The position numbers were made by a program, and so were the translations under genes. The notes below the pieces were generated by a model. That model worked only from the letters and a program-made list of their open reading frames with translations, had not been told where the DNA came from and did no database searches. Below are positions 27,027 to 34,905 of a stretch of DNA of 64,000 nt, piece after piece; the first letter of the stretch is position 1, and each line of letters opens with the position of its first letter. Source of the DNA: Noviherbaspirillum saxi (GTDB lineage: Bacteria > Pseudomonadota > Gammaproteobacteria > Burkholderiales > Burkholderiaceae_D); contig NZ_QYUO01000002.1 of NCBI RefSeq assembly GCF_003591035.1, positions 868,001-932,000 on the forward strand. The letters are read 5' to 3'.

Positions 27027-28535
27027 CTAACCTGTGCCCATATCTTTGCAACTTTTCCAACGGCTATTCTGAAGTCGATGGTGAATCGACCGAGCGCAGG
27101 AGGCAACCATGGATGAAACACAGATGCTGGGCGATGAGTATTGCATCGGGGAATTCGGCGACAAGCGTCTTTGCAAAACCGGCAAGCTGCTTTACGGTCG
27201 AATGCTGGAACGGGGCACGGTCTGCATTCGCCATTTGGCCGACGACCGTGCCACGCAGAAGCGATTCGACCGCTTGCTGGAGCATCCCGACGTGACACCT
27301 CAGGAAATCATCCGCCATGGCAGCAGCAGGACTGCTGCTGCCGCAGCCGGCCGGCATGTGCTGGCCATTCAGGACACCAGCGAACTCGATTACACAGGCC
27401 ACGGGCGGCGTACCGAAGGCTTGGGTAAGATCAGCAACAGCAAGGGAGCGGGGCTGTTCATCCATCCGGTGCTGGCAATCGATGCCGACCGTCGGGACTG
27501 TCTGGGCATCGCGCACCAACAGGCATGGGTACGCACCAAGACAGCGGCCCGCAATTATGACCTTCTGCCCATCGAAGAGAAGGAATCGTACCGCTGGCTG
27601 CAGGCGGCACAAGCTGCCAAGCAATGTCTGGAGCAGGCCGCCGAGGTGACCGTGATTGCCGACCGTGAGAGCGACCTCTATGAGCAATGGGACCGCATCC
27701 CGAATGGCCACACCCACCTGCTCACCCGGTCGCACTTTGACCGCAAGCTGGCCGAGGGTGGGAGCTTGTGCAGATGGCTCGCTGCCCAGTCGGCAGTGGC
27801 CTGTTTCGCATTGGAGGTGCCCGCGCGCGCAGCCGGCCGTCCATACAAAAGCACCGATGGCGCGCGTTCTGCTGCACGCACGGCCCATTGTGCCCACATG
27901 GAAGTGCGCTTTGGGCAGGTACGCATTACCCGGCCCCAGCACTGTCGGGCCCGGCAGCCAAGCATCGAGCTGTCGGTAGTGGACGTGCTGGAATTGACGC
28001 ATACGGTGGTGCCAGGCGAGCAGCCGGTGCACTGGCGGTTGCTGAGTACGCATGCGGTCGCCGACGTACAAGACGCACTGCGGTTGGTGGACTGGTACCG
28101 GCAGCGCTGGCAAATCGAACAGCTGTTTCGCACGTTGAAGCGGCAGGGGCTTGGCCTGGAGGCCAGCCAGCTGGAAGATGCCGGCGCCCTGCTCAAGCTG
28201 GCCAGCATGGCCGTGCTGGTAGCCGCTCGCACACTGCAGTTGGTCAACGCACGGGACGGCCAGTCACAGCAACGCGCCAGCGATGCGTTTGACGGCGACG
28301 AGATCACGGTGCTGGAGCAGTTGCAAGGCAAGCTTGAAGGCAAGACGGACAAGCAGAAGAACCCGTATCCACGTCATGGTATGGCCTGGGCGGCCTGGAC
28401 AATTGCACGCCTGGGTGGCTGGATGGGATATGCCAGCGAAGCCAAACCCGGCCCTGTCACTATGTTGCACGGATTACAGCGCTTCGACAGCATCGTGCAG
28501 GGCTGGAAACTTGCAAAGATGTGGGCATAGGTTAG
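27027..28535 (+). mobile_element. IS4-family insertion sequence
   Basis: About 1.5 kb bounded by inverted repeats: the left end begins CTAACCTGTGCCCATATCTT and the right end, reversed, begins CTAACCTATGCCCACATCTT (18 of these 20 match). It carries one transposase gene whose stop codon falls inside the right repeat. No clear target duplication is visible, because the target was itself a palindrome. Confidence 0.85.
27109..28530 (+). CDS. IS4-family transposase
   Basis: A 473-residue DDE transposase. The first Asp is in LAIQDTSELDY, the second in VIADRESDLYE, and the third acidic residue is in the IS4 signature YRQRWQIEQLFRTLKRQ, which supplies Y, R, E and K in the YREK pattern. The frame is uninterrupted and the domains complete, so it may be active. 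AGGAGGCAACC before the ATG is a good ribosome site. It is unrelated to the sulfonate genes but separates the transporter from the cobST pair. Confidence 0.93.
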   Translation: MDETQMLGDEYCIGEFGDKRLCKTGKLLYGRMLERGTVCIRHLADDRATQKRFDRLLEHPDVTPQEIIRHGSSRTAAAAAGRHVLAIQDTSELDYTGHGRRTEGLGKISNSKGAGLFIHPVLAIDADRRDCLGIAHQQAWVRTKTAARNYDLLPIEEKESYRWLQAAQAAKQCLEQAAEVTVIADRESDLYEQWDRIPNGHTHLLTRSHFDRKLAEGGSLCRWLAAQSAVACFALEVPARAAGRPYKSTDGARSAARTAHCAHMEVRFGQVRITRPQHCRARQPSIELSVVDVLELTHTVVPGEQPVHWRLLSTHAVADVQDALRLVDWYRQRWQIEQLFRTLKRQGLGLEASQLEDAGALLKLASMAVLVAARTLQLVNARDGQSQQRASDAFDGDEITVLEQLQGKLEGKTDKQKNPYPRHGMAWAAWTIARLGGWMGYASEAKPGPVTMLHGLQRFDSIVQGWKLAKMWA

Positions 28536-28669
28536 CGCCTACGCGGGGATGACCGGGAAGGCTGGAGTGCTTTCATCTCGAGGCATTGCCAAGATGCCGC
28601 GAGCGCGCTATCCCTGTGCCGGGCGCAAGGGGGAATGCGTTCTTCCTTGTGGAATGACGCGCACCAGTA

Positions 28670-30391
28670 TCAATGCCGGCGGCGTCCGCCAATCAATTGC
28701 GCGATGTTGGAAAACAGTTCGTTATTGAGCGACTGCGGCAGTTCGGTGGCCAGGCTGCGGCTGTAGTACGTGCTGAGATCGAGGCCGACACCCAGGCCGC
28801 AGATTTCCACGTCGCCGCGCAGTTCATGCCGCGCCACCACTTCCTTCAGGTGGTTGGCCAGATAGAACTCGTCATTGGCAAGCGTAGTCGCGGTATCCAT
28901 CGGACAGCCGTCGGAAATGACGACCAAGATACGCCTTTTTTCGGACCGGTTCTGCATGCGCCTGCATGCCCACTCGACCGCCTCGCCGTCAACACCTTCG
29001 CGATACAGGTCCGCTTTCAGCAAGGCCGCAATGTCCGGCCGGGCGCGGCGCCATGGATGGTCGGCGTCCTTGAAGACCATATGGAACAGTTCGTTGAGCC
29101 GCCCGGGGTTTTTCGGGGACCTGGCGCGCGCCCAGTCGCGCTGCGCCCGTCCGCCGTTCCAGGCGCCGGTGGTGAAGCCGAGCACTTCGGTGGTCACACC
29201 CGCCTGTTCCAGCGCACGCACCAGCACGTCGATCATGATCGTGACGGGCTCCGCGTGCGCCTTCATCGAGCCGGAGCAATCGACCAGGAAGCTCACCAGG
29301 CAGTCGGTATGCGGCTTGTGCGGTTCCTTGCGGAACAGCCGACGTTCGGCCGGCGAACTGACCAGCTGTGTCAGTCGCCTTCCATCGAGGTAGCCTTCTT
29401 CTTCGCCGAATGCCCAGCCATCGCGCTGCGGTGTTGCCAGCAGCGTCTTCAGCTCGCGCACCAGGCGCGCGCGGTTGATGCCATGTTCGGCGATTTTGCG
29501 GTCGAGCCGGTCGCGGTATTCCTCCAGCAGTTCGCGGCGCACCAGCGAGCGTGCAAACTCTTGCCGGTCGTACTGCCTGCTGAACACGGTGTAACCATGT
29601 TCCGAATCCAGGAACACCTTGCTTTGTCCGAGCGGCGCTGATGCGGTCGTGCCGGCATCCTCGCTGTCGAAGTTCAAGAGCAGACGGAAGATCGCCGTGC
29701 GGCTCTTGTCCGGCTCATCCTCGCGCGCCTCGCCCTCCAGCGATCCGCTTGCGCGGATCATGCTGCCCACGATGGAGGCGATGGCGCAGGCATGGCGCAG
29801 GTATGTCGCCTGGTCGGTGCGATACCGGCGCAGGCCGGCGAGATGGTCGCCGAGCACCGGCACGATGGCCGCACGGGTCGCCTCGATGAAGTCTTCCGCA
29901 TGTTCCGGCACCGGCCGGGCATGCAGGCGCGACCAGCAGATCTGAAATACCGTATAGAGCAGGATGCCGATCTCGCTCTCGGCGACGCCCGACAGATGAA
30001 AGGCTTGCGACCATGCGATGAAGCGGTGGCGCAGGTTGTCGCCGATGCCGGGCATGCTGTCGGGTGCGAGCGATTCCACGCGCAGTTGCTCCAGCATTTC
30101 CACGATCAGGCGTTCGACCGGCTCGGAAGGACGGGATTGCGCATGCAGTCGTGCATCGCTGTATTGCAGGCGCAGCGCGATGCTGTCGGCCGTGCCGCGA
30201 AACGAGGGGAAGTCGTCATTTTCCGGATCGGGGTGCAGATGCGGCGCGTGCACCGGCAGCGGACGCTGTCCGCGATGCAGGCGCCGGCCGCGATATTGCA
30301 CATCCTTCTCGCCGCTCAAGGCGCGGACTACGCCCGCGCACAGCTCATCGGCCTTTTGCTGCCTGCGGGTGTAGCGCGGCGCCTGACTCAT
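28670..30391 (-). CDS. cobT: CobT-like VWA protein (cobaltochelatase-type)
   Basis: A 573-residue homologue of CobT. The N-terminal two thirds is helical and charged; a von Willebrand A domain occupies about 363-570 with a MIDAS motif DCSGSMK (371-377). In aerobic B12 synthesis CobT works with the AAA+ protein CobS and the chelatase CobN to insert cobalt. No CobN or other cob gene is in this window. The start codon overlaps the cobS stop (ATGA), so the two are translationally coupled. The pair may serve a different metal or remodelling task here; that is inference. Confidence 0.85.
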   Translation of the reverse strand: MSQAPRYTRRQQKADELCAGVVRALSGEKDVQYRGRRLHRGQRPLPVHAPHLHPDPENDDFPSFRGTADSIALRLQYSDARLHAQSRPSEPVERLIVEMLEQLRVESLAPDSMPGIGDNLRHRFIAWSQAFHLSGVAESEIGILLYTVFQICWSRLHARPVPEHAEDFIEATRAAIVPVLGDHLAGLRRYRTDQATYLRHACAIASIVGSMIRASGSLEGEAREDEPDKSRTAIFRLLLNFDSEDAGTTASAPLGQSKVFLDSEHGYTVFSRQYDRQEFARSLVRRELLEEYRDRLDRKIAEHGINRARLVRELKTLLATPQRDGWAFGEEEGYLDGRRLTQLVSSPAERRLFRKEPHKPHTDCLVSFLVDCSGSMKAHAEPVTIMIDVLVRALEQAGVTTEVLGFTTGAWNGGRAQRDWARARSPKNPGRLNELFHMVFKDADHPWRRARPDIAALLKADLYREGVDGEAVEWACRRMQNRSEKRRILVVISDGCPMDTATTLANDEFYLANHLKEVVARHELRGDVEICGLGVGLDLSTYYSRSLATELPQSLNNELFSNIAQLIGGRRRH

Positions 30392-31371
30392 GGCATCGCC
30401 CGCGATTCACAGAGAAAGGATTCCAGCAGTTCCGCACCGAAGCAGCGTTGATAGTATTCCGCGACGATGCTGCGTTCGCTTTCATCGCATTTGTTCAGGA
30501 AGGACAAGCGGAACGCCAGCGCGGTGTCACCGAAAATCTCGCAGTTTTCAGCCCAGGTGATGACCGTGCGCGGCGACATCAGGCAGGACAGGTCGCCGGC
30601 GGCAAATCCTTTGCGCGTGAGGTCGGCCAGGGCGACCATCGATGCCACCAGCTTGCGACCCTCGTCACCGGCCAGCGCGGGCACGCGCGCCTGCACGATG
30701 GCAATCTCCTCGTCGGCCGGCAGGTAGTTCAGCGTTGCCACGATATTCCAGCGGTCGATCTGCGCATGGTTGAGCAGCTGCGTGCCGTGGTACATCCCGT
30801 TGAGATTACCCAGCCCGATCGTGTTTGAGGTCGTGAACAGGCGGAAGAAGGGATGCGGGTGGATCACGCGGTTCTGGTCGAGCAGGGTGAACTTGCCGTC
30901 GCGCTCGAGTATGCGCTGGATCACGAACATGACGTCGGGTCGCCCGGCATCGTATTCGTCGAAAATCAGCGCGACAGGGCGTTGCAGCGCCCAGGGCACG
31001 ATGCCTTCCTGGAATTCGGTCACCTGCTTTTCATCGCGCAAGACGATGGTGTCCTTGCCGACCAGGTCGAGGCGGCTGATATGACCGTCGAGATTGACGC
31101 GCATGCAAGGCCAGTTGAGACGGGCAGCGACCTGTTCGATATGCGTCGACTTGCCGGTGCCGTGCAAACCTTGCACCATCACGCGGCGATTGCGCGTGAA
31201 ACCGGCCAGAATGGCCAGCGTGACATCCGGATTGAAGCGGTATGCACTGTCGATTTCCGGCACATGCTCGTCGCGTTCCTCGAAGGCCGGCACCATCATG
31301 TCGGTATCGATGCCGAACTGCTGGCGGACCGACAACATGCGCGTCGGTGGAGTAGGGAGTATTTCTGTCAC
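30388..31371 (-). CDS. cobS: CobS-like AAA+ ATPase (cobaltochelatase-type)
   Basis: A 327-residue AAA+ ATPase with close similarity to alpha-proteobacterial CobS: SVRQQFGIDTDM at the start, Walker A GLHGTGKST (68-76), ARLNWPCMRVNLDGHISRLD, Walker B ALIFDEYDAGRPDVMFVIQR and SPRTVITWAEN. No ATG fits; a GTG at 31371 with AGGAG seven bases upstream starts the protein where CobS homologues start. It lies 38 bp after the IclR gene on the same strand and overlaps cobT by 4 bp, so IclR-cobS-cobT looks like one operon. Confidence 0.88.
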   Translation of the reverse strand: MTEILPTPPTRMLSVRQQFGIDTDMMVPAFEERDEHVPEIDSAYRFNPDVTLAILAGFTRNRRVMVQGLHGTGKSTHIEQVAARLNWPCMRVNLDGHISRLDLVGKDTIVLRDEKQVTEFQEGIVPWALQRPVALIFDEYDAGRPDVMFVIQRILERDGKFTLLDQNRVIHPHPFFRLFTTSNTIGLGNLNGMYHGTQLLNHAQIDRWNIVATLNYLPADEEIAIVQARVPALAGDEGRKLVASMVALADLTRKGFAAGDLSCLMSPRTVITWAENCEIFGDTALAFRLSFLNKCDESERSIVAEYYQRCFGAELLESFLCESRAMP

Positions 31372-31409
31372 GTCGGGTCTCCTGGCGCCTCGCGCCTCAA
31401 GTGACTGGA

Positions 31410-32240
31410 TCAGGTGCCGGTATCGGCATGGTGATGCATATTGAGCGTCGTCTCGGCTTCGACCGCGGCAAGCGCTTGTGCGGCGCGCTGCAAGGCCGGC
31501 AGGAAATGCAATGCCTTGTCGTGCGTAAGCCGCATGATCGGCGCCTGGATGGCGACCGCAAGATTGGAGCGCCCCGCCGGGTTGGGCACCAGCACCGCCA
31601 CGCACAGCAGGCCAGGCAGGAATTCCTCGTCGTCCAGCGCATAGCCGTTGCGGCGCACGGTTTCCAGTTCCTTTTCCAGCTTGGCCGGATCGGTTTCGGT
31701 TTTATTGGTGTAGCGGGTCAGTGGCATGTGTGCGAGCAGGCGGCGACGCTGCGACGGCGTCATCTGCGCCAGAAACAGCTTGCCGCTGGAAGAGCAGTGC
31801 GCCGGCACGCGCGAGCCGGGATGCAGGTAGAAGCGCAGCGGCGCGGCGGTTTCGACACGGTCCAGGTACACCACTTCGCTGCCGGTAAATGCGGTCAGGT
31901 TGCAGCTTTCGCCGACTTCTTCCACCAACTGGCGCAGGATGATGCGGCGTGCGCCGTGGAAAGTGTTATTGATCAGAATGTTCGACGCCAGCTGGCGCAG
32001 GCGTACACCAGTACTGTAGTGACGGCCGTCGCTCTCGCGCTGGAGCACACCGACATTTTCCAATTGCTGCAGCATGCGGTGCAGCGTCGGTTTCGGCAAT
32101 CCGGTTTCTTCCACCAGTTGCTGCAGGGTAAAGGGCTGATCTCTCTCGGCGATTACTTCCAGTAAGGAAAACAGGCGCATCGTCGGCGTGTCGCCTTCAA
32201 TCTTCTCAGGTTCGGATTTGGGTACAGAAATCATGTCCAT
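31410..32240 (-). CDS. IclR-family regulator divergent from xsc copy 2
   Basis: A 276-residue IclR protein with a winged helix (LQQLVEETGLPKPTLHRMLQ) and effector domain (GESCNLTAFTGSEVVYLDRV, then CSSSGKLFLAQM). It is more distant from the two other IclR proteins of the window. The open frame extends upstream far into the antisense of xsc, but GAGGT before the ATG at 32240 gives a natural start. Position opposite xsc and upstream of tauXY suggests it senses taurine, sulfoacetaldehyde or acetyl phosphate and binds the 17-bp motif. Taurine regulation in Rhodobacter uses an unrelated MocR-type TauR. Confidence 0.88.
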   Translation of the reverse strand: MDMISVPKSEPEKIEGDTPTMRLFSLLEVIAERDQPFTLQQLVEETGLPKPTLHRMLQQLENVGVLQRESDGRHYSTGVRLRQLASNILINNTFHGARRIILRQLVEEVGESCNLTAFTGSEVVYLDRVETAAPLRFYLHPGSRVPAHCSSSGKLFLAQMTPSQRRRLLAHMPLTRYTNKTETDPAKLEKELETVRRNGYALDDEEFLPGLLCVAVLVPNPAGRSNLAVAIQAPIMRLTHDKALHFLPALQRAAQALAAVEAETTLNMHHHADTGT

Positions 32241-32304
32241 GGTGACCTCTTTAGGGGTGAATTTCATTTTCAAGTGAAAATTGTACCGTTTTTCGAGAAA
32301 TAGT

Positions 32305-32368
32305 TTGACATTTCTTTTTTGCGGCCGTAAATTCTGTTGCGTATCGTTTATCGGAACGTTATGTACCG
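32305..32368 (+). promoter_or_regulatory. xsc copy 2 promoter and operator
   Basis: TTGACA (32305-32310), 17 bp, TAAATT (32328-32333), then CGGAACGTTATGTACCG (32352-32368). It is identical to the first copy except for two bases in the operator centre. The divergent IclR gene starts at 32240, so the same gap should serve autoregulation. A half-site GTACCG is at 32283-32288. Confidence 0.65.
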
Positions 32369-32399
32369 ATTTCATGAATTTAACGCACAGGAGACTGCC

Positions 32400-34223
32400 A
32401 TGCCCGACCAAGCCCCTTCTTCCCTCCCGCTGGCTGCGGCCACTACCACCCCCACCGGCCCGCAACCGATGACCCCGTCCGAAGCCTTCGTCGAAACCAT
32501 GGCCGCCAACGGCGTCACCGACATTTTCGGCATCATGGGCTCGGCCTTCATGGATGCGATGGATATCTTTGCCCCGGCCGGCATCCGCCTGATCCCGGTG
32601 GTGCATGAACAGGGCGCCGGCCACATGGCCGACGGCTATTCGCGCGTGTCGGGCCGGCACGGCGTGGTGATCGGCCAGAACGGCCCGGGCATCAGCAATT
32701 GCGTGACCGCCATTGCCGCGGCGTACTGGGCGCACAGCCCGGTGGTGATCGTCACCCCCGAAACCGGCACCATGACCATGGGCCTGGGCGGTTTCCAGGA
32801 AGCCAATCAATTGCCCATGTTCGAGGAATTCACCAAGTACCAGGGCCATGTGACGCATCCGGCGCGCATGGCGGAATACACCGGGCGCTGCTTTGACCGG
32901 GCGATGTCGGAAATGGGACCGACCCAGCTCAACATCCCGCGCGACTATTTCTATGGCGAGATCAAGGCCGAGATTCCGCAGCCGAGCCGGCTCGACCGCG
33001 GCCCCGGCGGCGAGCACAGTCTCCATGAAGCCGCCGAGTTGCTGGCGCAGGCCAAGTTCCCGGTGATCATTTCCGGCGGCGGGGTGGTGATGGCTGATGC
33101 GGTGGAAGAGTGCAAGGCGTTGGCCGAGCGGCTGGGCGCGCCGGTGGTCAACAGTTATTTGCACAATGACTCGTTCCCGGCCAGCCATCCGCTGTGGTGC
33201 GGTCCGCTCGGTTACCAGGGTTCGAAGGCGGCGATGAAACTGATTGCGCGCGCCGACGTGGTGCTGGCGCTGGGCTCGCGCCTGGGCCCGTTCGGCACCT
33301 TGCCGCAGCACGGGATGGATTACTGGCCGAAGACGGCGAAGATCATCCAGATCGATGCCGACCACAAGATGCTGGGCCTGGTGAAAAAGATTTCGGTGGG
33401 GATTTGCGGCGATGCGAAGGCGGCGGCGCTGGCGCTGACGCAGCGGCTGGCGGGCAAGACGTTGGTGTGCGACGGCAACCGCGCTGCGCGGGCAGCCGAG
33501 ATTGCCGCAGAAAAGCAGGCCTGGGAACAGGAACTGGATAACTGGACCCATGAAACCGATGCGTTCAGCCTGGACATGATCGCCGAACAAGAGCAAGAGC
33601 CGGGCAATTACCTGCATCCGCGCCAGGTGTTGCGGGAACTGGAAAAGGCGATGCCGGCCGATGTGATGGTCTCGACCGATATCGGCAACATCAATTCGGT
33701 GGCCAACAGTTACCTGCGCTTTGACAAGCCGCGCAGCTTCTTTGCGGCGATGAGCTTTGGCAATTGCGGCTATGCCTTCCCGACCATCATTGGCGCCAAG
33801 GTGGCGGCGCCGCACCGGCCGGCGATTGCCTATGCGGGCGATGGCGCCTGGGGCATGAGCCTGATGGAGACGATGACCTGCGTGCGGCACAACATCCCGG
33901 TGACGGCGGTGGTGTTCCACAACCGGCAATGGGGGGCGGAAAAGAAGAACCAGGTGGATTTCTACAACCGGCGCTTCGTGGCGGGCGAGCTGGACAACCA
34001 GAGCTTTGCGGAAATCGGGCGGGCGATGGGGGCGGAGGGAATCCGGGTGGAGCGGCTGGAAGAGGTGGGGCCGGCGCTGCAGAAGGCGATCGACTTGCAG
34101 ATGAACCATGGCAAGACGACCATCGTGGAAATCATGTGCACGCGCGAACTGGGCGATCCGTTCCGGCGCGATGCCTTGTCCAAGCCGGTGCGCCTGCTCG
34201 ACAAGTACAAGGATTACGTCTGA
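32400..34223 (+). CDS. xsc: Sulfoacetaldehyde acetyltransferase, copy 2
   Basis: A 607-residue Xsc with all motifs of the first copy (Glu70 in VVHEQGAG, PTQLNIPRDYFYGE, GDG at 480-482), so both copies should be active. This one is adjacent to taurine dehydrogenase tauXY and the TauABC transporter and is divergent from an IclR gene, which suggests it is the taurine-linked copy. A hairpin (CGGCAGCC with GGGCTGCCG, about 34244-34277) without a T-run follows the gene. No pta is next to this copy; the one at 21682 must serve both. Confidence 0.95.
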   Translation: MPDQAPSSLPLAAATTTPTGPQPMTPSEAFVETMAANGVTDIFGIMGSAFMDAMDIFAPAGIRLIPVVHEQGAGHMADGYSRVSGRHGVVIGQNGPGISNCVTAIAAAYWAHSPVVIVTPETGTMTMGLGGFQEANQLPMFEEFTKYQGHVTHPARMAEYTGRCFDRAMSEMGPTQLNIPRDYFYGEIKAEIPQPSRLDRGPGGEHSLHEAAELLAQAKFPVIISGGGVVMADAVEECKALAERLGAPVVNSYLHNDSFPASHPLWCGPLGYQGSKAAMKLIARADVVLALGSRLGPFGTLPQHGMDYWPKTAKIIQIDADHKMLGLVKKISVGICGDAKAAALALTQRLAGKTLVCDGNRAARAAEIAAEKQAWEQELDNWTHETDAFSLDMIAEQEQEPGNYLHPRQVLRELEKAMPADVMVSTDIGNINSVANSYLRFDKPRSFFAAMSFGNCGYAFPTIIGAKVAAPHRPAIAYAGDGAWGMSLMETMTCVRHNIPVTAVVFHNRQWGAEKKNQVDFYNRRFVAGELDNQSFAEIGRAMGAEGIRVERLEEVGPALQKAIDLQMNHGKTTIVEIMCTRELGDPFRRDALSKPVRLLDKYKDYV

Positions 34224-34333
34224 TACCACAACGTAAAAACGCCGGCAGCCTCGATTCAATTAAAGAAGCGGGCTGCCGCGCCAGCGCCATTAATAAAGCC
34301 GCCACCGTGCTCATTACGCTGCATATCGGAAAA

Positions 34334-34431
34334 AAGTACATGAAGTACCGATTTATGAAAAAACGTATTGACATCGATGCAGGGTCGGCTTAATGTTCAT
34401 TAAATATCAAAAATCGGAACGATTTGTATCA
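34334..34431 (+). promoter_or_regulatory. tauXY promoter region with two operator copies
   Basis: AAGTACATGAAGTACCG (34334-34350) and CGGAACGATTTGTATCA (34415-34431) are two copies of the 17-bp motif. Between them lies TTGACA (34368-34373) with a weak -10 near 34391-34396. Two sites flanking a promoter could allow looping or combined activation and repression. Confidence 0.6.
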
Positions 34432-34455
34432 AAAGTAGTTTTGGAGATTAAGACA

Positions 34456-34869
34456 ATGACTCAGCCAGCCACTATAACCAACGCCGTAAGCGTGGAATTT
34501 CTTCAAGCCTTCAGCGACGCTTGGAATCGCCATGACATCGACGCGCTCATGACTTTCATGGCGGACGACTGCGAATTCCACGCCGTCGCTGGTCCTGATG
34601 TACTCGGCAAGAGCTACATCGGCCGCGACCAGGTGCGCGCCGGATTCCAGCTGGCGTGGCAAACCTTTGCCGATGCAGCGTGGCGCGATCCCCGGCATTT
34701 CATCAGCGGCGACAACGGCGTGTCCGAATCCACCTTCAGCGGCACCAAGGCCGACGGCACCCGCATCGAAGCGCGTATGGTCGATGTATTCACTTTCCGC
34801 GACGGCAAGATCGCGGTAAAGAATGCGTTCCGCAAGGATCGTCCGCCGGTCGCAACAGGCAGCAACTGA
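34456..34869 (+). CDS. tauX: Taurine dehydrogenase small subunit (NTF2-like)
   Basis: A 137-residue protein of the NTF2/SnoaL-like fold: FSDAWNRHDIDALMTFMADD at the start, then DVLGKSYIGRDQVRAGF, VSESTFSGTKADGTRIE and VDVFTFRDGKIAVKNAFRK. It lies 36 bp upstream of the FAD subunit. In Paracoccus, Rhodobacter and Cupriavidus, taurine dehydrogenase is encoded by adjacent tauX and tauY; size and order fit that assignment. It has no signal peptide or cofactor motif, so it probably stabilises the flavoprotein. GGAG lies before the ATG at 34456. Confidence 0.78.
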   Translation: MTQPATITNAVSVEFLQAFSDAWNRHDIDALMTFMADDCEFHAVAGPDVLGKSYIGRDQVRAGFQLAWQTFADAAWRDPRHFISGDNGVSESTFSGTKADGTRIEARMVDVFTFRDGKIAVKNAFRKDRPPVATGSN

Positions 34870-34905
34870 GCGGCATTCATAGCGCGACTGCCATAGGAGA
34901 CCAAC

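Larger units (their letters stand above)
32284..34242 (+). repeat. Duplicated xsc block, copy 2
   Basis: The second copy of the 1959-bp block, 12,712 bp from the first and in the same orientation. Substitutions are few and spread through the gene, mostly silent. Residues that differ include 14-18, Ser/Asn in PVVxSYLHN, Gly/Ala in CDGNRxARA, Asp/Ala in AEIAxEKQ, and Lys/Gln in GPALxKAID. There are no insertions or deletions. Confidence 0.9.

Noticed and set aside
28670..31371. Reading the AAA+/VWA pair as a generic MoxR-VWA system.
   Set aside because: Sequence segments such as ARLNWPCMRVNL and SPRTVITWAEN match CobS specifically. The novelty lies in the context, not in the family.
31410..34259. 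A 949-codon open frame on the minus strand across xsc copy 2 that runs in frame into the IclR gene.
   Set aside because: It is the antisense of xsc in a GC-rich gene with strong third-position bias. The same antisense frame is open at copy 1 (19568-21517). The product is His/Arg-rich low complexity with no family signal, and only the IclR part from 32240 is real.
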